A stretch of DNA of 20,892 nt from Prevotella sp. CAG:755. Lineage in GTDB: Bacteria; Bacteroidota; Bacteroidia; Bacteroidales; Bacteroidaceae. Shown piece by piece: positions 13,611 to 20,699 of the stretch. The stretch covers positions 15,062-35,953 of the forward strand of contig HF989232.1 of assembly GCA_000431275.1 (NCBI GenBank). The letters run 5' to 3'. Below the pieces are notes generated by a model, which saw nothing but the letters and a program-made list of their open reading frames with translations, was not told where the DNA came from and searched no databases. Every line of letters begins with the position of its first letter. Within the stretch, counting starts at the first letter, position 1. The position numbers and the translations under genes were made by a program.

Positions 13611-13683
13611 AGGATGCGGCTCGGCCAAGTCCTCGGGAAAGCGTGTTTTCCCTTGCCTTGTCTCTCGCCTTTCACTATCTTTG
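13611..13683 (+). promoter_or_regulatory. Promoter module (type A), proximal copy before the DUF4251 gene
   Basis: TATCTTTG at 13676-13683 with TTG at 13653-13655, a 20-nt spacer. GGGAAA (13635-13640) and TTTCCC (13647-13652) form an inverted repeat abutting the -33 box, and GGATGCGGC begins at 13612, again 64 nt before -7. It repeats the distal copy with a period of 85 nt. Transcription near 13688 gives a leader of about 14 nt. Confidence 0.75.
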
Positions 13684-13701
13684 CCCTAAACCTTACGACG
13701 A

Positions 13702-14163
13702 ATGCGTATGACTATCCGTACTCTACTCCTAAGCCTTGCCCTGCTGAGCGGTGCAGAGGCTGTCTCGGCTGCTCCCAAAGACCCGAAGACAAGACCCACT
13801 CCGACGACGTTCAAAATCGACGTCCACCGTATGATTCCCATGGCCTACCGCTCGCATTCGCTCGACCCCGGTTATTCGGTCGAAGTGCGCAACGATTCGC
13901 TCATCTGCTACCTCCCCTACGTCGGACAGAACTACACGGCGAACCCCGTGGGCGGCGTACAGCTCGACTTCGCCGTCCCTATCCACAGCCGTGAGCAACG
14001 CGAAGGACGGAAAAACTCGCAAGTCATTCGTTTCCGCTGCGCCGATGGAGCGGCAGCCTACGAATTCCTCATCACGCTATGGCCCAACGGACGAGCCAAC
14101 GTCGACGTCATGCCAGTCACGGCACAACGCATCAGCTATGACGGCAAAGTCGTGACAGAGTGA
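13702..14163 (+). CDS. DUF4251 family exported protein
   Basis: A 153-residue protein from ATG 13702 (MRMTIRTLLLSLALL; the ATG at 13708 is an alternative). Residues 1 to about 23 are a Sec signal peptide, cleaved near AVSA-AP, without a lipobox Cys. The mature part has the pattern of the Bacteroidetes-specific DUF4251 family: SLDPGYSVEVRNDSLICYLPYVGQ, then GGVQLDF, then a C-terminal beta-rich segment (YEFLITLWPNGRANVDVMP) ending in residues around ISYDGKV. DUF4251 proteins are small exported beta proteins of unknown function. Two tandem promoter modules precede the gene, an unusual investment for such a small protein. The alcohol dehydrogenase gene follows after 21 nt, so both are probably transcribed together. 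Confidence 0.88.
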   Translation: MRMTIRTLLLSLALLSGAEAVSAAPKDPKTRPTPTTFKIDVHRMIPMAYRSHSLDPGYSVEVRNDSLICYLPYVGQNYTANPVGGVQLDFAVPIHSREQREGRKNSQVIRFRCADGAAAYEFLITLWPNGRANVDVMPVTAQRISYDGKVVTE

Positions 14164-14184
14164 CGACTTAATCCAACTTGCGAT

Positions 14185-15357
14185 ATGAATGATTTCGTTT
14201 TTCACAGCCCCACGGAATTCATCTTCGGCCGTGGGGTCGAGGCCCAGGCGGGCGAACGCATCGCCCACTGCGGCGGCCACCGCGTGCTCATTGTCTGCGG
14301 CGGGGGATCGGCCCGGCGCAGCGGCCTGCTCGACCGCGTGGTGAAAGCCCTCGACAGCGCGGGCCTCGCTCATTCCCTGCTTGAAGGCGTACGTCCCAAC
14401 CCGACCGACGAAAAGGTGCGTGAGGGAATCCGCATCGGGCGGACAGAAGGTACAGACTGGCTGCTGGCCATCGGTGGCGGTTCGGTCATCGACACGGCCA
14501 AAGCCATCGCCGCAGGCCTCAGGTACGCCGGCGATTTCTGGGACTTTTTCGACGGGACGGCCACGGTGACGGAAGCGCTCCCCATAGGTGTCGTGCTGAC
14601 CATCCCGGCGGCCGGAAGCGAAGGCTCGGGCAACAGCGTCATCACGAAAACGGCCACACGCCAGAAGATAAGCCTGCGCACGCCTTACGCGCTGAGGCCT
14701 AAATTCGCCCTGCTCAACCCGGAACTCACCCTGACGTTACCGGCCTGGCAGACGGCATGCGGCATCACCGACATGCTGGCGCACATCATGGAACGCTACT
14801 TCACGAACACGCCTGCTACCGTCGTGACCGACCACATCAGTGAAGGTCTGATGCGGGCCATCGTCGAAGAAGCCCGGCACGTCATCCTGAATCCGCAGGA
14901 CTACGATGCACGCGCCAACCTCATGTGGGCGGGCACACTGGCGCACAACGGCCTCTGCGGAACAGGCTGCGAGGAGGACTGGGCGTCGCACTTTATGGAA
15001 CACGAAGTGAGCGCGTTCTACGACGTCAGCCACGGCGCCGGACTGGCCGTTATCTTCCCGGCTTGGCTGCAATGGATGGCTGACCACCACGCCACGAAAG
15101 TCGCACAGTGGGCGGAACGCGTGTGGGACGTCGGTCCGTCCGGCACGCCGCAAGCCACAGCAGAAGAAGGCATCCGCCGCTTCCGCGCCTTCCTCGCCTC
15201 GATCGGTATGCCGCTCACCCTGCGCGAACTGGGAATCGAACATCCCGACATCAACGAACTGGTCGACAGCCTGCATCGCAACAAGGGGGAATTTATCGGA
15301 AACTACGTCCGTCTGACGCGGAAAGACACAGAAGAAATCTACCGCCTGGCACAATAA
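14185..15357 (+). CDS. Iron-containing alcohol dehydrogenase (butanol dehydrogenase-like)
   Basis: A 390-residue group III (iron-dependent) alcohol dehydrogenase. The N-terminal Rossmann-type domain has GGHRVLIVCGGGSARRSG and the nucleotide-binding GGGSVIDTAK at 97-106. The metal-binding helical domain supplies Asp196 and His200 (GITDMLAH), His269 and His283 (SHFMEHEVSAFYDVSHG). These match the Asp/His/His/His set of FucO in residue spacing, with His273 equivalent to the extra active-site histidine. It should interconvert alcohols and aldehydes with NAD(P)H. The overall pattern (NDFVFHSPTEFIFGRG, PNPTDEKVREG) is that of the YugJ/BdhA butanol dehydrogenase-like subgroup, but the physiological substrate is unknown. 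It follows the DUF4251 gene by 21 nt and converges on the U32 gene, with a shared hairpin between them. Confidence 0.94.
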   Translation: MNDFVFHSPTEFIFGRGVEAQAGERIAHCGGHRVLIVCGGGSARRSGLLDRVVKALDSAGLAHSLLEGVRPNPTDEKVREGIRIGRTEGTDWLLAIGGGSVIDTAKAIAAGLRYAGDFWDFFDGTATVTEALPIGVVLTIPAAGSEGSGNSVITKTATRQKISLRTPYALRPKFALLNPELTLTLPAWQTACGITDMLAHIMERYFTNTPATVVTDHISEGLMRAIVEEARHVILNPQDYDARANLMWAGTLAHNGLCGTGCEEDWASHFMEHEVSAFYDVSHGAGLAVIFPAWLQWMADHHATKVAQWAERVWDVGPSGTPQATAEEGIRRFRAFLASIGMPLTLRELGIEHPDINELVDSLHRNKGEFIGNYVRLTRKDTEEIYRLAQ

Positions 15358-15382
15358 GCCGAACGGCGCCATAAAAACACAA

Positions 15383-15427
15383 GAAAGGCTTTACCGCTGT
15401 CCTCCTGGCGAAGCGGTAAAGCCTTTC
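15383..15427 (-). terminator. Strong terminator between convergent genes
   Basis: A perfect 16-bp stem, GAAAGGCTTTACCGCT (15383-15398) with AGCGGTAAAGCCTTTC (15412-15427), around a 13-nt loop. On the minus strand the stem is followed by TTGTGTTTTTATGG, so it ends the U32 transcript, whose stop is 28 nt upstream of the stem. On the plus strand no T run follows, but the long stem may still end the alcohol dehydrogenase transcript. Confidence 0.85.
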
Positions 15428-15454
15428 CGGTAGAGTCGGAACCGCACACCTGCG

Positions 15455-16708
15455 TCAGCGCTCGGCGGCGACGACCTTATAGAGTTTGTCAGAAGGACGC
15501 ACCTTGACAGGCACGGCGATGGACACGCGCATACCCTTCTCGGCCCGGTTGACCGGTCCATGATCGCCATGAATCTCGGCAGGCGTGACACGGACAAGCC
15601 CGGTGGTCGGGCCAGTGACAAGAAGTGAATCGCCGGGCACGAAATCCTCGGCCTCAATCAGGAATTCCGCGACACCGAGACGGGCATAATACTTGACACC
15701 CCGGCCGACATAAACTTTCCGCTCCGTGGCGCTCGACCCATAACGCTCGCTCCATTCGCCCAGTCGCTGCCCCAGATAATAGCCATCCCAAAAGCCGCGG
15801 TTGAAGACCGTAGCCAGACGCGCGTCCCACTCCTTCATACGTTCCGGACCGTACGTCCCGTCGAGCACGGAGGCTATTGCCTCCTTGTAGCAGCGCACCA
15901 CCGTATCGACATACTCAGCCGGACGCGCCCGGCCTTCTATTTTGAAGACGCGGACGCCGGCCTGCATCATACGGTCGATGAAGCCAATGGTCTTCAAGTC
16001 CTTTGGACTCATGATGTAGGGGCCATCGACGTCGAGCTCAACGCCCGAGTCGCGGTCGCGGACGGTGTAGGCCCGACGGCATACCTGCATGCACTCGCCA
16101 CGGTTGGCCGAGCGGCCAAGGTTGTCGAGACTAAGATAACACTTGCCGCTGACGGCCATGCAAAGTGCCCCATGGCAGAACATCTCTATGCGTATGGGCT
16201 TTCCGGAAGGCCCGCAGATGTGCTCTTCGCAGACGGCACGGTGGATGGCCGCCACCTGGCCGAGGTTCAGTTCCCGGGCCAGCACTGCCACATCGGCATA
16301 GCGGGCATAGAAGCGCAGAGCCTCGACATTGCTGATGTTGAGCTGTGTGGACAGGTGCACTTCCATACCTATCTGACGGCAATAGGCCAGCACCGCTATG
16401 TCGGAGGCGATGATGGCCGAGATGCCCGCGTCCTTCGCGGCGTCGCAGATGGTGCGCATGAGCGGGAGGTCGTCGTCATAAATAATGGTATTGACCGTCA
16501 GATAACTGCGCACGCCGTGCGCAGTGCAGTCTGCCGCCATCCGACGGAGGTCGTCGACGGAGAAATGACTGGCCGAGTGAGCCCGCATGTTGAGCCCCTC
16601 GACTCCAAAGTAGATGGAACCGGCCCCAGCGTTAATGGCGGCCGCGAACGATTCGGCGGAGCCGACGGGCGCCATTATTTCAAAATCGTTTATCGTTGCA
16701 TTCATCAT
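15455..16708 (-). CDS. U32 family peptidase-like protein (TrhP/YegQ-related)
   Basis: A 417-residue protein from ATG 16708 (MMNATINDFEIMAPVGS). The open frame extends upstream to 16990, but that part contains the promoter and lacks family sequence. The TIM-barrel start EIMAPVGSAESFAAAI aligns with ELLAPAG of U32 proteins. The signature EMFCHGALCMAVSGKCYLS and GRSANRGECMQVCRRAY contains Cys178, Cys183, Cys190, Cys206 and Cys210, consistent with the cysteine cluster thought to bind an Fe-S centre. A C-terminal beta-barrel domain follows (about 330-417). Members once called collagenases (PrtC) are now known in several cases to hydroxylate RNA: TrhP modifies tRNA U34 and RlhA modifies 23S rRNA. 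A tRNA-modifying role is therefore more likely than proteolysis, but the subtype is not certain. The promoter's -7 box is only 4 nt from the ATG. Confidence 0.9.
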   Translation of the reverse strand: MMNATINDFEIMAPVGSAESFAAAINAGAGSIYFGVEGLNMRAHSASHFSVDDLRRMAADCTAHGVRSYLTVNTIIYDDDLPLMRTICDAAKDAGISAIIASDIAVLAYCRQIGMEVHLSTQLNISNVEALRFYARYADVAVLARELNLGQVAAIHRAVCEEHICGPSGKPIRIEMFCHGALCMAVSGKCYLSLDNLGRSANRGECMQVCRRAYTVRDRDSGVELDVDGPYIMSPKDLKTIGFIDRMMQAGVRVFKIEGRARPAEYVDTVVRCYKEAIASVLDGTYGPERMKEWDARLATVFNRGFWDGYYLGQRLGEWSERYGSSATERKVYVGRGVKYYARLGVAEFLIEAEDFVPGDSLLVTGPTTGLVRVTPAEIHGDHGPVNRAEKGMRVSIAVPVKVRPSDKLYKVVAAER

Positions 16709-16712
16709 AAGG

Positions 16713-16763
16713 CAAAGATAGTGCAAACGAGCGGAAAGCACGGAGAAAAGCCGCAGGATTTTC
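16713..16763 (-). promoter_or_regulatory. Promoter module (type B) of the U32 gene
   Basis: The minus strand reads TATCTTTG at 16720-16713. Upstream, GAAAA (16763-16759), TCCTGCGGC, TTTTC (16749-16745) repeats the inverted repeat of the HAD operon promoter, and CGCTCGTTTGCAC before the -7 box is identical between the two. The last G of the -7 box is followed by CCTT and then ATG, so transcription should start at or within a few nt of the start codon. Confidence 0.75.
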
Positions 16764-16913
16764 GCAAGGTCTCCCCGAGTACTGCCGGACAATGCAGTCG
16801 CAGCAAACACTGGAACGTCATTCCTGCCCCTTTTACCGAGAGGACACAGAGCGCTCTGCCATGCACCCTTCGCGCATATGCGGGAGGCGATTGGCGCTCC
16901 CCGGAGGAAAAGA

Positions 16914-16943
16914 TGTCGCCCCGGCAAGTCTTTGCTGGCGACA
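16914..16943. other. Imperfect hairpin between the U32 and sufE genes
   Basis: TGTCGCC (16914-16920) pairs with GGCGACA (16937-16943), and an inner GCAA/TTGC pair with loop GTCT extends the stem past a small internal bulge. No T run follows. The outer arm resembles the GGCGACA/TGTCGCC sequences of REP-like elements, but no second copy was found in the window. Confidence 0.4.
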
Positions 16944-17020
16944 CGGCAGGATATGACAGCTTGCCTGACGACACGGATGATGCTCCACATCCGGACACGT
17001 CTTTACGGGACGGCCGACTG

Positions 17021-17062
17021 AAAAAACTATCGCCCTGACAGGAAAAACCGTCAGGGCGATAG
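17021..17062 (-). terminator. Intrinsic terminator of the sufE operon
   Basis: A perfect 13-bp stem, CTATCGCCCTGAC (17027-17039) with GTCAGGGCGATAG (17050-17062), around a 10-nt loop. On the minus strand it is followed directly by TTTTTT (17026-17021). It lies 39 nt past the sufE stop codon and is a textbook Rho-independent terminator. Confidence 0.92.
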
Positions 17063-17101
17063 AAAAAACGAAAGGGCTCGCAGGAAAGGGAAGCCCAGCT
17101 T

Positions 17102-17527
17102 TCAACTTTTGGCCTTGTATGCCAAGGCGTAGAGGCGCATCTGCTTGACCATCGCGAGCAGTCCGTTGCTGCGCGTGGGCGACAAGTGCTCCTGCAAACC
17201 GATACGGGGAATGAAATAAAGGTCTGCGGCGAGAATCTCGTCGGCCGTATGCCCGTCGAGCACACGCACCAAGAGCGAGACAATGCCTTTCACGATGAGC
17301 GCATCACTCTCGGCACGGAAGTGGAGCAGCCCCGCATCATCACGGTCGCATACCAGCCAGACGCGGCTCTGGCATCCGTCAATCAGGTTCTGATCTGTCT
17401 TGTCACTGTCAGGCAGGGCTTCCTGCTCGCCACCGAGGTCAATAAGCAGCTGGTAACGGTCCATCCAATCGTCCAGTTCGCTGAACTCTTCAATGATTTC
17501 GTCTTGAATTTCGTTGATAGTCTGCAT
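17102..17527 (-). CDS. sufE: SufE family Fe-S cluster assembly protein
   Basis: A 141-residue protein of normal SufE length from ATG 17527 (MQTINEIQDEIIEEFSEL). The longer frame from 17632 overlaps the upstream gene and adds no family sequence. Conserved SufE features are DDWMDRYQLLIDLGGE near 19-34, the sulfur-accepting cysteine Cys52 in LIDGCQSRVWL (E. coli SufE uses Cys51), and the C-terminal LSPTRSNGLLAMVKQMR. SufE accepts persulfide sulfur from the cysteine desulfurase SufS and passes it to the SufBCD scaffold in the cytoplasm. No other suf gene lies nearby. Instead the gene begins 8 nt after the glutaminyl cyclase gene and is the last of the operon. Confidence 0.95.
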   Translation of the reverse strand: MQTINEIQDEIIEEFSELDDWMDRYQLLIDLGGEQEALPDSDKTDQNLIDGCQSRVWLVCDRDDAGLLHFRAESDALIVKGIVSLLVRVLDGHTADEILAADLYFIPRIGLQEHLSPTRSNGLLAMVKQMRLYALAYKAKS

Positions 17528-17535
17528 GATATTTA

Positions 17536-18531
17536 TCACTTCTCTTCGTAAATCACTTGCAGCAAGGTCTGTCCTGCGGCTTTGAGTGAATTTTTGTCTA
17601 TATGCTCCGGTGTATCGCTGACAGTGTGCCATGTCGGACAGAAACCGGTCGTCGTGTTCCGGTAATAGGGGATGATGTCGATGGTGGGCAAACCGGCTTC
17701 ATTGAGAGGCACGTGGTCGTCGGTGATGTAGCCACCGTCCTCACGGGGGAAGAAATCGCTGTAACCGGCACGCTCGGCAGCACTCCATACCTTGTCGACA
17801 ACAGATTGGGCATAGCGGAGGGAATAGCCTTCGTAGCAGAAGCGTGCGCCGGGACCGCCGACCATGTCGAGCAGGATGGCGTAGCGGGGCCGCACGTCGG
17901 TGTAGTGCTGGTTCTTCGCCCAGAACTGCGACCCCAGACACCACGTCATGGCGTCGTCCGAGGCATCGGCCCACTCGGGTGTGCCGGCGTCTTCACAGTC
18001 GAAGCAGATGAAGTCGACTCCCACGGCGGGAGACTGCGTCCGCAACTGCCGCGCGATTTCAAGCATTACAGCCACACCACTCGCCCCGTCATTGGCGGCA
18101 GGCACAGGCTGCCGCCAATTGGTGGAATCCGGGTCGTGGTCGGCCCAAGGGCGGCTGTCCCAATGCGCACAAACGAGGACGCGGTCGCGAGCGTCGGGAT
18201 TGAACGCCGCAATGATATTCCGGCACGGTATGGAACGGCCTTCCCACGTGATAACCTGGGTGCGCTGTTCGGTCACCGTCAGTCCCAACGCGCGGAACGC
18301 TGCGACGATGTAATCGCCACAAGCAGTGTGCGCCTCCGTGCCCGGCACCCGCGGCCCGAACGCACACTGCGCCTCGATGCTTGCATAAGCCGAATCGGCA
18401 TCGAAGGCGGGCACAGCGACAGTCACCGTGTCCGTCTCGTCCGACGGTTTGGCCGCTTTTTCGTGACAAGCAGCCAAGACACCCACTGCCGCAACAGCTG
18501 CAAGCAGCCTTATGATTTTTTTGAGAAACAT
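17536..18531 (-). CDS. Glutaminyl-peptide cyclotransferase, M28 family lipoprotein
   Basis: A 331-residue protein from ATG 18531 (MFLKKIIRLL). Residues 1-21 are a lipoprotein signal peptide (lipobox LAAC, Cys22). The M28 zinc-peptidase fold carries AHWDSRPWADHDPD (122-135), PAANDGASGVAVMLEIAR with zinc ligand Asp148, FDCEDAG with general-base Glu180 and likely zinc ligand Asp181, LDMVGG with Asp222, and WHTVSDTPEHID with zinc ligand His302. This combination is typical of the animal-type (type II) glutaminyl cyclases of Bacteroidetes, such as the P. gingivalis enzyme, rather than a general aminopeptidase. It would convert N-terminal Gln of exported proteins to pyroglutamate on the periplasmic side. 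SusC in this window has a predicted Gln at its mature N-terminus. The gene lies 38 nt after the dipeptidase gene and 8 nt before sufE. Confidence 0.87.
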   Translation of the reverse strand: MFLKKIIRLLAAVAAVGVLAACHEKAAKPSDETDTVTVAVPAFDADSAYASIEAQCAFGPRVPGTEAHTACGDYIVAAFRALGLTVTEQRTQVITWEGRSIPCRNIIAAFNPDARDRVLVCAHWDSRPWADHDPDSTNWRQPVPAANDGASGVAVMLEIARQLRTQSPAVGVDFICFDCEDAGTPEWADASDDAMTWCLGSQFWAKNQHYTDVRPRYAILLDMVGGPGARFCYEGYSLRYAQSVVDKVWSAAERAGYSDFFPREDGGYITDDHVPLNEAGLPTIDIIPYYRNTTTGFCPTWHTVSDTPEHIDKNSLKAAGQTLLQVIYEEK

Positions 18532-18569
18532 AGTCTTCTTATTTTTATTCGTCCTGTTTGGTCTTCGTC

Positions 18570-20351
18570 CTATATTATGAACCCTCCGTCGGAGGCAGCC
18601 TGCTGGACCTGGCGCATGACACGGAGAAAATTGCCGCCCCAAATCAATTCGAGATCTGCCTCGCTGAACCGCCGGAGCAGCAGGTGACGCGTGAAGTTCA
18701 GCAACTCAGAGGCCGAGGCGCAGCCCCGGATTCCACCGTCGCCGTCAAAGTCTGTCCCAATGCCGACATGGTCGATGCCGGCCACGTCGATCATGTGACA
18801 AAGATGGTCAACAGCATCGACTATCGTCGCTTCGCCTTCAAGTCGAAGGAAGCCATGATAAAGCGTCACCTGAGCCACACCGCCAGTGCGGGCGAGCGTC
18901 CGAAGCTGTTCGTCGGTCAGGTTGCGAGGATGGTCGCACAACGCCCGCGAAGAAGCATGTGAACACACGACAGGCAAACGGCTGATGCCGACTGCGTCAT
19001 AAAAACTCTTCTCCGAAGCATGTGAGAGGTCCACCATCATACCCACGCGGTTCATCTCGGCAATGACGTCGGCGCCAAAAGGACTCACACCATGATGCTC
19101 GCCCGAAGAACGGCGCGCGGAGTCGCAGATGTCATTGTCGCCGTTGTGACAGAGGGTCATGTAGACCACGCCGCGCCGCCGGAAACGCTCTACTTGCGCA
19201 AGATCTCGCCCGACGGCATATCCGTTCTCTATTCCCCGCATCACAGCCCGGCTGCCTTCGCGTTTCAAACGGTACAGGTCTGCTGGCGTATCAGCCAAAC
19301 CGACGCCTTGACAACGGGAAACCATTGCGTCAATTTCGGTCAGCAGTCTGTCTGCCTGCTGCGTAGCGGCGGCCAAATGCTCCGGCGTTCGCTCGCCCTG
19401 CGGCAGATAGGCCACCATGACGGTGGCGTCAAGTCCCCCTTCGGTCATCTTGTGCAAATCGACAAGCACCTTGGGATCACGGTGGTCGAAGTCAACGCCA
19501 CGATCGAAGAACATCGGCGTGTCGCAATGGCTGTCGAGCGTCAGGATACGACCATGAATGTCACGAGTGCGGCGATAGAGAGCACACTCGTCCACGAAGC
19601 GACGGAAAAGAGGGAGCATCACGTCATTTCCAGCCGGGAAGAAACACTCGGGATGCCATTGCACACCTACGGCAAAGCGGAAATCAGCACTCTCGACGGC
19701 TTCAACGACACCGTCAGCCGACCGTGCCGTCACACGAAAGTGAGCGCCGGGACGGACAACAGCCTGATGATGAAAGGAGTTGACGGCGAAACGCCGGCCG
19801 AAGAGTTCTGCCAGCAAACTGCCCTCGTCGGCTTGCACAAAATGGGACGCGACGCCGCGGTCAAGCTGCTGGTCGTGCTTAATGGGCAGCGGAGCCTCCT
19901 TATCATGCCATGCGGCAATATCCTGGCAGACTTCGCCTCCCATAGCAGCCACCATAACCTGAATGCCACGGCATATACCCAGCATGGGTAACTGACGGTC
20001 GTAAGCCAGACGGGCCAACATCAACTCCCCCCAGTCGCGACGCCCGTTGACGCCGTGCAGCGCGGGATGGGGGTCGTCACCGAAATACAAGGGGTTAAGA
20101 TCGCCACCACCGGAAAAGAGCACGCCGTCCACGCGGTCCAGACAAGAAAGCAGAGTCGCCACATCATCCGTCGGCGGAAGCACGACAGGCACACCGCCAG
20201 CAGCCTCAACACTACGGAAATAGCCCTCTGCCAGCTCACAGCCCCGATCTCCGAAATTGCCGGTGATCCCCACCAGCGGGCGAGGGGCATGATTGGGATA
20301 ACAACTGTCCGCTGCGGCATAGTCAGAAAGCCAGTCAAAATGCGTCTTCAT
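18570..20351 (-). CDS. Fusion of a class I glutamine amidotransferase-like C26 peptidase and an M19 membrane-dipeptidase domain
   Basis: A 593-residue two-domain protein. Domain 1 (about 24-258) is a PuuD-like gamma-glutamyl hydrolase (peptidase C26): LVGITGNF start, LFSGGGDLNPLYFG, nucleophile Cys127 in LGICRGIQ, NSFHHQAV, and His233/Glu235 in GVQWHPE. Domain 2 (about 267-585) is a renal-dipeptidase-like M19 enzyme: DSHCDTP with His275 and Asp277, bridging Glu375 in GIENGYA, His444 in DLSHAS, His465 in CSHASSRA, and catalytic Asp534 in GTDFDGDGG. All catalytic and metal residues are present in both. No signal peptide is seen, so it is probably cytoplasmic. The pairing suggests sequential cleavage of gamma-glutamyl compounds and dipeptides (for example glutathione-type or cell-wall peptides), but this is inference. 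It follows the DUF4491 gene by 35 nt. Confidence 0.93.
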   Translation of the reverse strand: MKTHFDWLSDYAAADSCYPNHAPRPLVGITGNFGDRGCELAEGYFRSVEAAGGVPVVLPPTDDVATLLSCLDRVDGVLFSGGGDLNPLYFGDDPHPALHGVNGRRDWGELMLARLAYDRQLPMLGICRGIQVMVAAMGGEVCQDIAAWHDKEAPLPIKHDQQLDRGVASHFVQADEGSLLAELFGRRFAVNSFHHQAVVRPGAHFRVTARSADGVVEAVESADFRFAVGVQWHPECFFPAGNDVMLPLFRRFVDECALYRRTRDIHGRILTLDSHCDTPMFFDRGVDFDHRDPKVLVDLHKMTEGGLDATVMVAYLPQGERTPEHLAAATQQADRLLTEIDAMVSRCQGVGLADTPADLYRLKREGSRAVMRGIENGYAVGRDLAQVERFRRRGVVYMTLCHNGDNDICDSARRSSGEHHGVSPFGADVIAEMNRVGMMVDLSHASEKSFYDAVGISRLPVVCSHASSRALCDHPRNLTDEQLRTLARTGGVAQVTLYHGFLRLEGEATIVDAVDHLCHMIDVAGIDHVGIGTDFDGDGGIRGCASASELLNFTRHLLLRRFSEADLELIWGGNFLRVMRQVQQAASDGGFII

Positions 20352-20386
20352 CCTGTTAAACGAGTAGTGCTATATATATTAATGTG

Positions 20387-20686
20387 TCACTGCGTTTCAC
20401 GCTTGTCCGGCTTCTTCGGGAACCAGCCCTTACGGACACGCTCTTTCTGTTCGAAGAGTTCCTTGATTGTCCAAAATGAAGAGAAAGCCACGACACCGAG
20501 GATGGCGCTCCAAAAAGAACTTTTCACGTACAAGGCAGCTCCGCAGCAAATCAAGCCGAAGACAAGAAAAACCCACCATGGCCGAGTGCCAAAATGATAC
20601 TCTGTTTTCACCACGACGGGATGGAAGAGACCAATGACTAAAAAAGCGGCCAGGCCAACGCCCAGCCCCTCGAAATTCCATTCCAT
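20387..20686 (-). CDS. DUF4491 family small membrane protein
   Basis: A 99-residue protein from ATG 20686 (MEWNFEGLGVGLAAFLVIGL). Three hydrophobic segments are visible, near 8-25 (GVGLAAFLVIGLFHPVVV), 37-53 (WWVFLVFGLICCGAALY) and 57-74 (FWSAILGVVAFSSFWTI), followed by a charged C-terminus (KELFEQKERVRKGWFPKKP). The blocks GLFHPVVVKTEYHFG and IKELFEQKERVRKGWFP match the Bacteroidetes DUF4491 family of unknown function. The gene begins 13 nt after the Lrp/AsnC stop and is followed after 35 nt by the C26/M19 fusion gene, so it is probably the second gene of the operon seen here. Confidence 0.88.
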   Translation of the reverse strand: MEWNFEGLGVGLAAFLVIGLFHPVVVKTEYHFGTRPWWVFLVFGLICCGAALYVKSSFWSAILGVVAFSSFWTIKELFEQKERVRKGWFPKKPDKRETQ

Positions 20687-20699
20687 AGCCGTGGAATGT

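Larger units (their letters stand above)
16709..17101. other. Gene-free 393-bp region upstream of the U32 gene
   Basis: It holds the U32 promoter module (16713-16763), about 150 nt without recognisable features (16764-16913), an inverted repeat TGTCGCC/GGCGACA (16914-16943), a further plain stretch, and the sufE terminator (17021-17062). No credible protein gene is seen on either strand. Confidence 0.75.

Noticed and set aside
16709..16990. N-terminal extension of the U32 protein
   Set aside because: The extra 94 codons contain the TATCTTTG promoter and lack U32 similarity.
16172..17038. Plus-strand frame of 288 codons opposite the U32 gene
   Set aside because: It mostly overlaps the well-supported U32 gene, and its tail runs through the U32 promoter and inverted repeats. 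No domain is recognisable.
19092..19991. Plus-strand frame of 299 codons opposite the C26/M19 fusion
   Set aside because: It lies entirely within the fusion gene, which has intact catalytic motifs in the minus frame.
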